A stretch of DNA of 64,000 nucleotides. Source: Tamarix chinensis. Lineage: Eukaryota; Streptophyta; Magnoliopsida; Caryophyllales; Tamaricaceae. The stretch lies in the NCBI GenBank assembly GCA_030549775.1, contig CM060175.1:108120688-108184687 (forward strand), in the 5' to 3' direction. Position 1 is the stretch's first letter; every line of letters begins with the position of its first letter. Below, in pieces: positions 25,095 through 38,045 of this stretch. The position numbers and the translations under genes were made by a program. The notes under the pieces were generated by a model. The model did not search any database, was not told the DNA's origin, and worked only from the letters and a program-made list of their open reading frames with translations.

Positions 25095-25856
25095 GGTCGT
25101 TTAAGATTACTACTTCAAGAAGAAGGTGGTCTCCGTGGGTTGATATAGTTGGAGCAGGGAAAGAAAGCCCTGCGCTGAGTTAGGGAATTAAGATCATTAT
25201 TGGGGATGGCCATAGAGTCAGGTTTTGGCACGATGATTGGATGAGGGTAGGCCCTTTGAGGGACCTTTTCCCTAGACTATTTACGATCTCAGAGCAGAAG
25301 GAGAAGAAGGTGGCAGAGATGGGGAAGTGGGATGGATTGAGCTGGGTATGGAACCTTAGATGGAGAAGACGACTTTTCGGATGGGAGGAAAATCAAGTGA
25401 AGCAAATGCAGGAGCTGATTAACTAGCGCTATTTGAGGAAGGACGAGTGTGATTCAGTAGGCTATGAGCATGAAGCCAACAGGATGTTCTTCGTAAGATC
25501 GTATTGTCAGACACACTACCAGCTTTCTGTCGGGAATGAAAGGATATCCGAAGCGGTAAATCTTATGTGGAGTAGTATAGCACCTTCGAGATTTAAGCTC
25601 ATTGCATGGTTTGCGGTTCAACAGAAGCTCATAACAAAAGAAAGACTAGCCAGACTAAGGATCATCGACATAGGAGATGGTATGTGTCCTTTGTGCAACA
25701 CCGATCAAGAGACGATCAACCACTTGTTGTTACATTGCTCTGTGACAGGAAAGGTGTGGTATGAGATTTGTGAGTGGATAGGGTATTACTGGGTGACACC
25801 TAAGTCTGTAGAAGAAAACGCTTTAGCATGGATAGGAACCTAAGACTGGGAGCAGT
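25095..25856 (+). pseudogene. LINE ORF2 C-terminal fragment (zf-RVT region)
   Basis: The frame reads IIIGDGHRVRFWHDDW, then LRDLFPRLFTIS, RRRLFGWEENQ, and after an in-frame TAG at 25424-25426 continues to WSSIAPSRFKLIAWF, CPLCNTDQETINHLLLHC and GKVWYEICEWIG. This is the zinc-binding region (zf-RVT, C-x2-C ... H-x4-C) that follows the reverse transcriptase in plant L1-type LINEs. Another stop lies near 25180 and the frame ends about 25843. No reverse-transcriptase core and no poly-A tail are present, so it is a dead internal fragment. It is a clear relative of the LINE at 61308-62490, which shares FPRLF.IS, RRRLF.WEE and the C-x2-C/H-x4-C order. Confidence 0.85.
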
Positions 25857-25859
25857 GGA

Positions 25860-26800
25860 AGCTAGAAGAATCAAAATTTAACAGAAACTTTATAATACTA
25901 ATCAGGAACTAAACTTGAGCCATCAAACTAGAATTCGCAATTGGATAAAACATAGAAGGACAAATGCATTTCAATGTAAGTATTAATAAAATTTTGCAAC
26001 TATTTACATTTTCCTTTATAAATCAAGGCATCAAAACAGCAGCCAAATTTTTGTTCCTATTTCTAGTCAACTCCGCCCGAACATTTAAGAACAATACTAA
26101 GAGTCATGATCTATAAGTTGAAGAACAAAGAAATAAACTAGTTTCCACCTAGATTATTACCATTATGAGTAATTACCTACGGTATATTCAAGGGGTAAAA
26201 AAAAGAAAATAAATAAATGAACCATAAGGATCTCGAACACAAAACAACTTTCTATATATATATATATAAACATGTACACTTTCAAAAAACATAAATATTC
26301 TTCTATTAGCTTTGGCTAGTTTCATTAGGGTTTTCCTTGAAAAGGGAGAAAGCTTAATTCATCGGCCAATGGACAAACAACAAAGGATCATCAACCTTGG
26401 AAGAAAATAAGAAGTTATCAGCCAGTAAAAGACAACCAAGGTCACCAACTAGGTTCCATTTGCAAACGGTGTAAGCCAAGGACGATAGTTAGAGGCTTGA
26501 GCTAAAGGGTTTGAGCTAGGAGCACGTCCGCCGACCAATCAAGGGTAATGACCAAAGACCAACCGATGGGATCAATTGGCTGGTAAGGTCTCGTGGCTAT
26601 AACTAAAGATGTGACCAAAATAGGAGGTCAGAGAATGGTTAAGAAATTTCTTAATATAAAGGATTTGGTACTCATCAACATGAAAACCTATAAGTTGAAA
26701 AGGGTCAACTCAAAGAGTTAATTATTAGGGGATAACTTGTACACTTTCCTTATCCTAGCTAGTGTTAGATAAATAGTTCTACAAAACATGTCACCCAAAT
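25860..26800. other. Gene-free DNA before the decayed Copia element
   Basis: AT-rich, with a TA microsatellite near 26256. The region from about 26450 may already belong to the 5' LTR of the Copia element, but its start is not definable without the other LTR. Confidence 0.4.
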
Positions 26801-27017
26801 GATAGTTAAGGTTTAGGCTAAGGATAAGATAAGGTATAAAAGACCTTTGAATGATCACTTGTGGTATACGCGAATGTTCTCCCATTATTCATACTCAATA
26901 AAAGTCTACAATTTCTTTGTCTCATAAATTCTCATTTCTCCGTACTTGTAATTTACTCTTTCATTTTCTCATAATTATGTAGTTAATCGAGGGAGATTTA
27001 TTATTATTATTAATAAC

Positions 27018-27029
27018 TGATATCAAAGC
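27018..27029 (+). other. Primer-binding site of the decayed Copia element
   Basis: TGATATCAAAGC matches the plant initiator-Met tRNA complement TGGTATCAGAGC at 10 of 12 positions and lies directly after the LTR-like stretch. Confidence 0.65.
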
Positions 27030-27537
27030 CTTGTTTACAGTCATGGTAGCTAGTAAACTATTTATGGTGATGTTGAACAACACAAATTATAGGACTTAGA
27101 AGATAAGATGGAAGGCATGACCTATGTGAAAGAGTTGTTTGATTTGATTAAGAATGAATGAGTCATGCCTAAGAGAATCAAAGAAAAAAAGGGGAGTGGA
27201 AGAAGCTCAATAAAAAGAGCTTATGGTTATATTTTTTTAATGGTTGGATGATAGTATCATTTATCATGTTGAGGAGGAACCCACAACTTATGGAGAGTGG
27301 TCTAAGCTAGATTCACTTTATGTGAGTAATACAACTAGAAACAAAGTGTGACTTATGAGGAAGTTATAAAATTTAGGTATGAAGATGGAGAGCCCATTGA
27401 TGCATATCGTAATGAGTTTTATAACATATTCATCCAGTTGAAGAATATGAAAATAGCATTCGGGGATAAAGTTCAAGCTCTATTAATCCTAGCTAGGATC
27501 TATACTGAATAGCTATGAGACTCTTTGTGTGTCTTTC

Positions 27538-30500
27538 TGTAACACCCCCAAATTTCACTCCTGAAAAATTTCGAGTTTAAAAGAATAATGCGGAAGCTAA
27601 AACACAATTTGGGGAATGTTACCCCAGCACCTAACACAAGATAAATGTCCACCATATATCTCATGCTAGATGCAAGGCTAAAACCTGTCCAATAAAATTC
27701 AACCAACATCTATGCAGTGAGGATAAACTCCCACAAGGAGATATCCACATGCAGATGGGAAGTGAACAATTTCGCTGGATAAAATTATCGTTGAATAAAT
27801 CAACTGAAACCTGTAAAATAATCCTGGACTTTAAAACTTAAAAAGATAAAGGATATTAAATCCAAATACATCTCCCACAAAATCACAAACCAACTAAATA
27901 CAAATCAAATGAATGATTTATACACCAAAATAATACATTTGAGATACAATCAAATCTGAAAAGGGAACCAAGGGGCATCCCAACAGTGGAGCCAACTTTA
28001 TTTGCCAAATCGAATCACCGGATAACCTACTCTCAAAATCCAAGGAAAATATTCCTCCCAACAATAACATATTTAATACTAAACCTGCACAAATGGTCTG
28101 CTCCCCACCATCAGTGGATCATCACAGGACCCAAACAATCAAGGTAGTATCAGTACGGGTCCGGTACTGAGTAAATCAAGACTACCCTACTCTTGGAAAG
28201 AAATATAATACATATAAGATAAGGCAACATTCAGCTTACAATACTTATGTTCAATTATACATGCGATACATACGTCATTCTACTCATACAATAATTCATG
28301 CTCGATCATACATATGATACACACACCATAAAACATGGAGTCACAGACTCACGCTTATAATACATGACTACACATAACAATACATAAGGTACAAGCTTAC
28401 AAGAAAATCATAATCACATGCTAAGAATCACACACTACCCTAGAAGGTATCATTCTACACACAAGTCTCACATGTGCTTTAAATAATAGATCATATGATA
28501 ATTGAATGCGGACGTTTGTCATAGGGAAACATTATTGTAAGATAGAATCAAGAGACATGAATAGGAAATAGAACATAAAGTCCAAGAGCCAATGAGATTA
28601 ATTCATGATTATTATATTCCTTTATTGTAATCACAACTGTTTAATTATATTTTCTTGAGGATGGAGACTCAAAGATCGTAACAACTAATCTAGTACTCGA
28701 ACGGTACTAGCCCTAGCTGGCCCGCCCAGAAACGTAACCAGACCACCAATAAATAGGACACCTAATCACTTAAGTATGCATACCCCCTATAGGGCCGAAA
28801 TATATCGAGACACCTATAGAGTAGAAGAGGGCCTCTCCGGACCTCGTAAGGCACCCGGGATCACAGAATAGAAAAACACCTGAATGGTACCAAGTGAATA
28901 CCAAACCTAACTCGGATAGCTACCCCGAGTGATACAAGTCCCAACTCAAGATCTTTCACTTTAAGTGATTAATATTTTATTCAAGAATTTAGTCAATCAT
29001 AAATCAGGCCCACATAACAGCACTTAGCTCACATCCATCAACACAATGACATTCCATTATTATATCAATTTCAAATGGCATTAAAGCCAAGCGACATTAA
29101 AGCCGAACCATCCAAGCGGCGTTAAAGCTGAACCAATCCAAATGGCGTTAAAGCCGAACCAATTTAAGTGGCATTAAAGCCGATCGATTCCAGAGGCATT
29201 AAAGTCGATCCAATTCATAAGGCATTAAAGCCGAATAAATTTAGGAGCATTAAAGCCGAATGAGTCCATGGCATAAAATACAGCATAAGGTATCATGCAA
29301 TTTCAATCCATACTCAGCCCTTCACACACTTACATACGTATAATATCCAAGCGTCATATTAACACGCGTTGTATTGAGGCTACAAATCCATATATTCATG
29401 CAATTGCCATATAGAACATAGCATATGCTTGACATAATTAAATAATCGATAATCATCATCACCACCTTTCACTCCAAGCAGACATACATTGAGAATCCGT
29501 CATAACTAAAGGTAAGTAATGACTTACCTAAGTCCAAAGCTAGCTAAGCAAATTGAGAAAGAGAGAGCTATCAAAAGCTCGATAATCCACGAGAAAGTTT
29601 TCCTAGATCACCGATGGAAATCAGAACTAGGTTAGAAACTATCATATCAATCAATAATTCAATTATAATAAAATCAACACAAACAGACACAAACAACCTT
29701 TCTTGAAAAACGTGCCCAAAACCTATGACTTGCGAGCGTAGCTCGATTAAGATTTAAAATCAAATATTAACCAAATCAGATTAACACTTATCACTTGGGA
29801 CATGTCAAATTTATTTGGCAAGTCAGGGAAAGAATAATAGATTATAAGCTATTTTATCAAAGATGACTTATTCACTAGGTTTTACAATCCAAAGGACAAC
29901 CAACCTTTTGCATAGAACCAAATCTAACCCGATGAGATAAAAACATAATTCAAATGATTTAAAGTCAAATCCGACAATCGATTAGGTAAAAGAAGTATAG
30001 CATAATTAATTTTACAAATTCATATACGAAAATTAGGGTTTCAAAGCCCAAGATATAAATTCAAATAATTCAAACCAATTAATTACAATCGAAGGTATTA
30101 GAATGCATATAGGATCATTTCAACTATTTCTATAAATTCAAATTTAGAAAAACGACCATACAAATGGCCAATTCCAAAATTTTACTTGAAATCTAAGGTT
30201 TTAGGCCCGAAAATACAATTCGGTAAAATTATATAAATTTAATTAAATTGAATGTTTTGAAATGCAATTAGACATATTTTATAACATAACATATAATCAA
30301 TTGATCAAAACCAATAAAGGAAATACCCAATTTAGCACAATTAAAGTTTTTAAGCCCGGAACGCAAATCCGATCAATTTCATACAATTTTCCCAAATCAA
30401 CACTTCCGATATAAAATTAAATATATTTTAAACGATATTACAAAATCAATTGAGTAAAATGACTCAATTATGCAACCCAATTTCATTACACACGAATTTT

Positions 30501-32071
30501 GACATAGAAGGTCAATTCCGATTAATTCGGCATAAATTTCTTAAATTGAAAGTTCCAACATGAAATTAGATACATTTCATAGCATATTGTAAAATCAATT
30601 TACCCAAAATAGTTAAATCGGACGATTCCGAAAATTCGGGCATAACCCGGCCTAAAAATTCAATTTTCACAAATCAACCAAATACACTACAATTAACCAC
30701 TCCAAATCAATCATACAACATATATATACATAATCAAACAATCAATTTAGCTTTTCATAAGATAATTTATACTCAATTAATCAAATCAAAAGTTAGGGTT
30801 TTTAGAATTTTATACCAAACAAAACCAACAAATCGGAACAAGAGATGGCCGGAGAAGCTTCGCCAGAGGACAAGGACAACTCGCCGGTGGTCGGGAGATG
30901 TCGGCGGTGACCGGACAGTGGCGCTGTCACTCCCGTTCGCTGCTCCTGCTTCCATCCGTTGCTGTTGCGCTGCTGCTACACTTTTGCGGCATTTGTTGCG
31001 GCTGTTGTTGCGGCATTTGCAGCGGTTGTTGCTGCGACATTTGCGGTGGTTGGAGGTTTTCTAGCGTGGAGGAGCAGGGAGGAGATGAGGGCTGTTGTTT
31101 TAGGTGCAGAACAGAGACAGGTCGGGAAAGGGAAGGAGATGAGAAGGGAGAGAAGAGAAGAGAAAGGAAAAGAAGAGAGGGAAGGGGCTGGTTTCGGGAT
31201 TTCTGTTTTTTTTTTTTTGCATATACACACATATAAATAAATACTAACATCTAAAAATATTGTTGGAAAAATTTATCTAAAATTTATTTAATGAAAAATC
31301 ATTTCGTAAGGTTCCGAAGGCTTAAAATCGATATAAAAGCTATATACAGAATTTCAAAAGTATTTTCGGAAGAATTTACCAATGAACCTAAAAATTAATA
31401 TTATTTATGGAAATACATTATAAGACCTCGAAATAATATTTAAAAGCATATAAGTAAATATTTAAATTAAATTCTAATAAACCGAGACTAATTTAAATAA
31501 TTTCCGAAATTGATCTTCCGCAACCAAAAAGGTAAAACGGAAGGAAATTAATTTTGGAAAGAAATCCATAAATAAGCTTTGAAAATCTATTTAATTTAAA
31601 ACTTTCCGAAGATCTTAATGACTTCGGAAACAAATAAATTCAATGTCGGAAATATGTTCCACTGATAAAATTATTAAAATAAATTTGACTATTTTAAATG
31701 GAAATTTTATAATTTAAATAATATATATATCATTAACGAAATATAACTCCAAAACAAAGTCGTAATCACACGGCGAAGTTATAATCAAAAGCGAGTCTAA
31801 AATATTAAAAATCAAAATACGAGAAAGAATGGAAATACATATTTTTAGCCGAAAATCGAAATCATATGAATATAATAAAATCATGGTCGTGAACAAATTT
31901 ATCTAAAATCATCAGCAACGACAACGATTAATTAAATTCAATTATGAAGTCGAAATCGTCGATAAATCCATAAAACGAATCGAAATTAAAATAATTAAAT
32001 GTTTATATCAAATTACGCTAATAAAATAATTAACCTTAGTAAAATTGAATTTTAAAATACGGGGTATTACA
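27538..32071. mobile_element. 4.5-kb solo LTR inserted in the Copia gag
   Basis: Starts TGTAACACCCCC and ends ACGGGGTATTACA, with a perfect 5-bp duplication CTTTC on both sides (27533-27537 and 32072-32076). The Copia gag reading resumes exactly at the right-hand CTTTC. With no internal domain or second LTR, it is a solo LTR left by recombination between two LTRs. LTRs this long occur in chromovirus (Tekay/Del) and Ogre-type Ty3/Gypsy families; I cannot assign the clade. A TATA-like TATATGTGTGTATATGC on the minus strand at about 31222-31238, followed by a CT-rich leader, suggests the transcribed strand is minus. Contains a minisatellite (29069-29280) and a GC-richer block (30830-31210). Confidence 0.88.
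29069..29280. repeat. 26-28 bp minisatellite inside the solo LTR
   Basis: Eight or so imperfect units of the core GGCATTAAAGCCGAACCAAT, with the same repeat in copy B at 13557-13757. Confidence 0.85.
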
Positions 32072-32750
32072 CTTTCAGTAGTTCTGCCTCTGGTAGAAAA
32101 CTCATAATGGAATCATTGACATCATCACTTCTTAGAGAAGATACAAGAAGAGGAGGTAGTGTGGCTTTATTATCAAGGTCTGAGGCACTTGTAGTGGGAT
32201 GAGGGAGATCTAAGGGCATGATGCAAAAGGGAAGGTTCAAGATTAGATCAAGAAACTCAAAGAAGACAGGCGGTACTTTCATTATGGGAATCTTAGTCAC
32301 CAGAATAAGGATTATTGGGAGTTGAGAAAGAGAGAGAAAGGAAAATGCAAGGTGTATGAGAAGACGTTAGTCATTACCAATGAATAAATAATGGTTGTCT
32401 CGGAGCATCTGAATGCTTGCAAAAGCACCTCATGTATTGACGCTAATTGGGTAGTAGACACTAGTGCGTCCTACCATGTTACCCCACATAAGTGTTCTCC
32501 TCTTGCACATCTAGTAATTTTGGTGAAGTACAGATGGGAAATGATGGTTTCTCTAATATAGATGGTATAGGGAGCATTTGATTATAGATAAGCTTAGGAT
32601 GTACTTTACATCTTAAGGAAGTGAGACATGTTCCAAACTGGAGAATGAATTTCATCTCAATTAGGAAGCTTGATGATGTGGGTTACCTAAGTCAATTTGG
32701 AAATAGTTTATGAAAGTTGACAAAGGGGAGCAAGTGTTGCTTGCTATATT

Positions 32751-33050
32751 TGTAATACCCCAAATTGAGTGGAGTGTTATAAGGATTGATCTGACTACTT
32801 ATATCAACATGGTATACCATCCTTTTAGTGATTATGTCCTAAGAACTCCGTAGTTAAGCATACTGGCTGTAGAGCAATTTTTCTTATGGATGACCCTCCC
32901 AAGAAGTTTCAAAATTTTTTTATTTTTTTTAGAAGTGCATGAGTGAGTACAAAGTGCACAAGGACTTGTGTTGATCTATGGAACCAGCCGATCAATCCGA
33001 AAGCGCTCCAAGGTAACCTCTGCGTGGTCATATTAACTCGGGGTGTTACA
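32751..33050 (+). mobile_element. Cassandra solo LTR inside the Copia remnant
   Basis: Exactly 300 bp, TGTAATACCCC...CGGGGTGTTACA, flanked by ATATT and ATATC (four of five match). The 5S rRNA-like segment at about 32840-32910 reads AAGAACTCCGTAGTTAAGCA ... GGATGACCCTCCCAAGAAGT, i.e. the internal-control-region half of 5S rRNA. It interrupts the protease-to-integrase part of the decayed Copia element, so it is younger than that element. This is the best-preserved Cassandra LTR in the window. Confidence 0.87.
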
Positions 33051-34383
33051 ATATCAGACTCAAGTAAAGGTGTTTCCATCATCTTAAGTAAACTATGTGG
33101 AAGACTCTTATGACATATGGCATCATAGACTCAACCATATGAGTTAGAAAGGGGTAAATATTATTGGCAGCTGAGGAGCTTTGCTAGATGTTTGAGGGGG
33201 ATAAGGTTATCTAATGCACTCACTATGTTATAAATTGAGCCCACTTTGTCAAAGGTGTCAATAGATAGTCAACTGGGAAACTCTATAGGGTATTCTCAAA
33301 CATTTGTGGTCCGATCAAGATGAAGCCATTGGTTGGGTCATCATACTTTGTAACGATCATTAGTATATTCTCTAGAAAGCTTTGGGTATATCCCATGAAT
33401 ACCAAAGATCAAGTTTTGATCAAATTCAAATTCTTTCATACCAAAGTGAAGCATAAGATTGGGAGGAAGTTGAAGTGTATTTGAACAGAAAACAGAGATA
33501 AATACCTTTTTTTATGAATACTATAAGTATCATGTAATCTAACACGAACAAACCATTCTTAAAGCCCTTGGCATAATTGAGTGATAGAATAGATGAACCA
33601 CACATTGATGGAAAGGGTAAGGTGTTTGCTATCACATGCCAATCTTCCAAGATCAATCTAGTCCAAAGCTCTCAAAATAAGATGTCATTTTACCAACTTA
33701 TCTACATCAATTCCTCTCAACGATGATGTGACTAATGGAGTATGGCCGAGTAGGGAAGAGAGCTAAAATCACCTAAGGGTGTTTAACCATCAGGCATTTA
33801 TCTAAATACAAAGGGAAAAGAAGACAAATCTAGATGAGAAGGATGATTAGAGCATTTTCATTGAATATAGTGAAGAGAAGTTTGACTATAAGTTATATGA
33901 CTTAATAGCCAAGAACGCCATCCAAATAGAGATGTTGTGTTCTTTGAGGAACAAAACATCAAAGACTTCATGGAAGATAGGAGGTTGGAGGTCTACATCA
34001 ATGATCTTATGAAATCCAGTGATGGTTCCAAGGTAGAAGGATTAATAAGAAAGGCTAATCTAGAAGGAATGACGGATGCACATTCTAGTTCGGATGTGGG
34101 TTTGCCAAGGCACTTAGGTGAGGTAGCGGAGAGTGATTATTGTGAGCTTGAGAAAACTCAACCCCAAGAGTCTGACACACATGAGCCTCCACATGAAGTG
34201 AAAAGATCCACCAAAAGGCTAAGATTAAACAACAAGTGCCCTACAATATACTATGTGTTACTCTCAAATAATGGATAGGCTCTATGCTATGATGAGGTTC
34301 TCACCGATGCACACAAGAAGAAGTGGTCAGTTTCAATGAAGGAAGATATAATATCATTTCAAAATAATAACACTTGAAGTCTT

Positions 34384-34662
34384 ATGGAGAGGCTAAAGGG
34401 AAGAAAGGTGTTGAAAAACAAGTGGGTTTTCAAGATCAAGCATGAGGAGGAAAAAACTAAGTTGAGGCACAAGGTGAGGTTAGTGGTTAAGAGATTAAGT
34501 GAAAGACAAGGGGTTGGCTATGATGAGATTTTATCTCCAGGAGTGAAGATGAAATCCACCCATGGGATTTTGGAACTATCTGTTATTCTAGATTTAGAGA
34601 TGGAGAAACTTGACTTTAAGAAAAATTTCATACATGGAGACCTCAGGAGGGTGTTTACATAG
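34384..34662 (+). pseudogene. Copia reverse transcriptase fragment
   Basis: A 92-codon open piece of the N-terminal Copia reverse transcriptase domain: KVLKNKWVFKIK, RHKVRLVVK, FSP-like LSPGVKMKST and KLDFKKNFIHGDL. In active elements the last motif is LDVKTAFLHGDL. It is the longest open stretch left of the decayed element. The downstream YVDD catalytic region is not in an open frame. Confidence 0.8.
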
Positions 34663-35346
34663 AACAATCATAATGGTTTGAGGTTAAGGGCAAAGAGGAT
34701 ATGGTATGTAAAATATTAAAGAAATTGTATGGATTTAAATATGCAATGAGGTAATATTACATGAATTTTGAGTCATTCATGGATGACTAATGGTACAAAA
34801 AGATGTCATCAAACCACTTTTTGACCCAACAATTTCATTCTTCTACTTTTTGCATGATCGAGGTCAAGGTAAGATATGTTCATATTATTAGAAGTACATA
34901 GATAATACACTCAAGAAATTCAACATGGATTAGGCAAAGCCAATTAGCTATCCCCTTGTTCCTGAGTTCAAGTTGAGCAAGGCATCATGTTTGATGGATG
35001 AGAATAGAAAGGAGACGAGCCATATTCCATATACACCAACCATTAGAAGTCTGTTGTGTGTAATGGTGTGTATAAGGTAAGACATTACATTTATTATCAA
35101 CATGGTTAGTTGATTTATATCCAACCCTAGAAAAGATCATTGGGAAGCAGAAACTAGATATTAAGGTATCTATAAAGAACAATTTGGATGAGACTTTGTT
35201 TTGGTAAGGATGAGATAAACTTGGTGGCCTATACCGAATTAGATGTGGTAAGATGTGTAAATATAAGAAGATCCACGTCAGTATTCCTATTTACCTTATG
35301 TAAAGGAGTTGTCTCGTGGTAGTTTCAGCTAAAGAAGTGTGTAGAT

Positions 35347-35640
35347 TTGTCTTCAACTGAGGCCAACTACATAACCATTATACCAAGAGGCTACAATGAG
35401 ATGATGTGGATGAAGAGATTATTCAAGGAGATCAACTTAAGGGAGGATATTTTTTTGATATTCGATAGCTCACAGAGTGTTATCCATGTTAGTAAGAATT
35501 CTAGCTTTCAATCAATATCTAATATATATAGGTCAGGTATCACTGGATAAGGTATGTGCTCAAAGAGAGAAAACTCTGTCTTCAGAAAGTTCATATGGGT
35601 GATAATGGGTTAGATATTCTTACAAATCCCTTTTTTAAAA
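35347..35640 (+). pseudogene. Copia RNase H fragment
   Basis: Reads SSTEANYITIIPRGYNEMMW, then a form of 'DSQSAIHLAKNP', matching the C-terminal RNase H of Copia polyproteins; a stop breaks it at about 35550. No recognisable polypurine tract or 3' LTR follows. Confidence 0.75.
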
Positions 35641-35699
35641 GTAAGCATGACCTATGTTGCATCAAAGTTGGGTTAAGCTTTCCAAATCAATTCATTTGG

Positions 35700-38045
35700 T
35701 CTCGACATACGTCCAAAGGTTCAAATATGTCCATTCTTTTAGTTAAATTTAGTTCTAACATTTTTTAGTCTTATTTATAACAATAGAGTGAATTGGTACA
35801 ATTCTCCTCAAAGAACTATTGAGGCTTCAAATCCCTCGTATTCCTTCAATTCTACCATATTTGTTTTAGATTTAGGATTTTTTTATACCTTATTATGCAT
35901 TTTTAGATTATGGTTTTAAGCTCAAACCTTCATTAAATCCTACTTTTCATAATGATTATAGCTAAAATTTTCATCGAAAGTGGCTTAGGTTTTCTTTTTC
36001 CACATATTGTTGTGGCATTTGGTAATATTTTTTGAATAGTTATGTAAGATATGATTGCCCTTGATTTAATGGCGGTGCATAACCAGAAATACATTTTCAT
36101 CCCATTTTTTGGACATTGTCGTGCATCTAGCCAGAAATACATTTTCATCCCAAGCAAGTAGTATCGCCTGATCTACCCTATGCTTTGCTTGATATCCACT
36201 TAACATTATGAACCTTCCAAATTGGTTTCATAACAATATCCATATTGTCCTCTACCGTAGCCTACTGTAGGAATAGAACATTTGGCTCATGCTTCCTAAC
36301 CATCTTTTTGACGATTCCCTATTTTTTTCTTGGAGAAAACTTCCCAGACGTTCCAAGAGAGCACTTCCATTTATATACCAGATCTATTAAAAGCCTCAGA
36401 TATGAGAGCTTTGATTTAGGTTCCTTGAGCGCCCACTTACTCTCTTTCCTCCACATCCAACATCTCAGCAACCTAAGCTCGCATTTTAGTGGCTGACATG
36501 TCCACCCATTGGCATACCCAATTACCCTTTGACTTTAATTATTTTATTCACCATCCAGCTTCTATTGTGAATCGAGTGATCTCATCCTTAGCTTCATCCT
36601 CTTCCTAGCTTCTGCAAGTTCCTGAACTGGGGCTTGATCCTCAAACTCGGGAGGACAAAATGTACCACCCTACTATACCGAAGTGGAGAGGACTTCATAA
36701 GTTGCCGATTTGATGATGAAGGATATTTCTATATTTTTTCTTGGTTGGACCCCACAATGTTTTGTGATAAAATGCCGTCCATTTGTGCCTATACCGTCAC
36801 CGTCGATGAGCGATGGGAATATAGGTGTTGTTTTGGTAGTCGGATACTTATTAATATTGATATTATGTATCATGTATGAGTCAATGTTCCTTTTACACAT
36901 TTGTTTTTGCAGTTATTATGGAATGGTGAACTTATTTCGTGTGGTGTCCAACAGTATTATACATTCGATAAAAGTTTCGCAAGAGGCACTAGGCAAACAA
37001 TAAAATTGCGACTGCCATCACAATTACAATATCGTAGTATCACAAATAATAAATTATTGCCTTGATGTGAATTTTTATTTTTATTTTACTATATACTCTA
37101 ATTATTATTTATTAATCATTTCAATATAAATATTTAATAAAATAGTATTTTATATTATATTATAAGTATTTAAGTGAGTCATTTTATGTTAAATTGTCCT
37201 AATAATTCTTAATTTGCCTTAAAATAAAAAATACATATTATTTAGTATTACGTGTAAAGGTAACAAATGATAATACTGTATTATTGTTCAATAGTAACTT
37301 GGTTCAAGATATATATAGTAAATAAAAAATAATTATCATACATTCTTTTTTTAATAGATTTAGGAATTCTTAATAAATTATTGATTTATCCTGATATATT
37401 GGTGATATTTTTTGATTTATCAGTGATTTACTAGCTGATAAATGTAAAATTTTAAAATTATAGCGTATAATATTTTTGTGTTGCGGATGATCCAAAAATT
37501 AATAAATAGCAACTGCTATTTAATTGTATGGCGTTGGGACTTAAAGCTCTGAACATGTTCTATATTTAGGTCTTCAATGCAAGAGGAGACACTGTCCCTT
37601 TTTATGCATAACAATATACCTTTATGATAAATTAAAAGGATAGTAATAATAATAATAATAATAAATGTGGGACTCTTTTGTTGTGAAGGGTGATTCACCA
37701 TGAATAGAAGCCAACGAATTATTTCTAGCTTCAAGCTTAGATATAAATCATATATATATCTCATTGGATAAAGTAATCGGAAAAAAAAAAGGTGCTAAAA
37801 GAATATGATGCCCCATCATGTGTTTGCTCATGAAAAACAAAACATTAACTCATTATTAAATCAAACCGCTAAATGTTTGTTTCTTTAATAATATCTAATA
37901 CAAAATTTAATATATGAAATAGTCGTACTTTGTAATACAGTAAGATTTGCCAACATAGTGTAGTCGCCTAGTCGGGCAGCCTCACTATTAAGCGGCTGCC
38001 AACCATGTACATGTAAACTAACTCACTGAACCCAACAGGTCTAGT
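35700..38045. other. Intergenic DNA downstream of the permease
   Basis: Open frames at 36245-36496, 36634-36879 and 36710-37003 have more even composition than the neighbourhood, but I recognise no domain. At 36075-36150 the word CCAGAAATACATTTTCATCC occurs twice, a small tandem-like duplication. The last part is AT-rich with (AAT)n near 37643 and should contain the 3' end of the permease transcript. Confidence 0.35.

Larger units (their letters stand above)
26800..35700 (+). mobile_element. Decayed Ty1/Copia retrotransposon split by two later LTR insertions
   Basis: LTR-like signals are GGTATAAAAG near 26850 and AATAAAAG near 26900. TGATATCAAAGC at 27018-27029 is a 10/12 match to the initiator-Met tRNA primer site. 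Gag runs 27060-27537 and, after removal of the 4.5-kb insertion, continues from 32072 (SSSASGRKLIMESLTSSLL). The protease is near 32440-32480, with DTS where DTG is required (32457-32465). Integrase remnants lie at 33090-33480, on both sides of a Cassandra LTR. Reverse transcriptase is at 34384-34662 (KKVLKNKWVFKIK-like, LDLEMEKLDFKKNFIHGDL). RNase H is at about 35260-35550 (SSTEANY). Frames are broken many times and no 3' LTR was recognised. Clearly inactive. Confidence 0.8.

Noticed and set aside
36245..37003. Three open frames of 81-97 codons between the Copia remnant and the permease
   Set aside because: No domain, inconsistent phase and no splice or promoter signals. Possibly repeat remnants.
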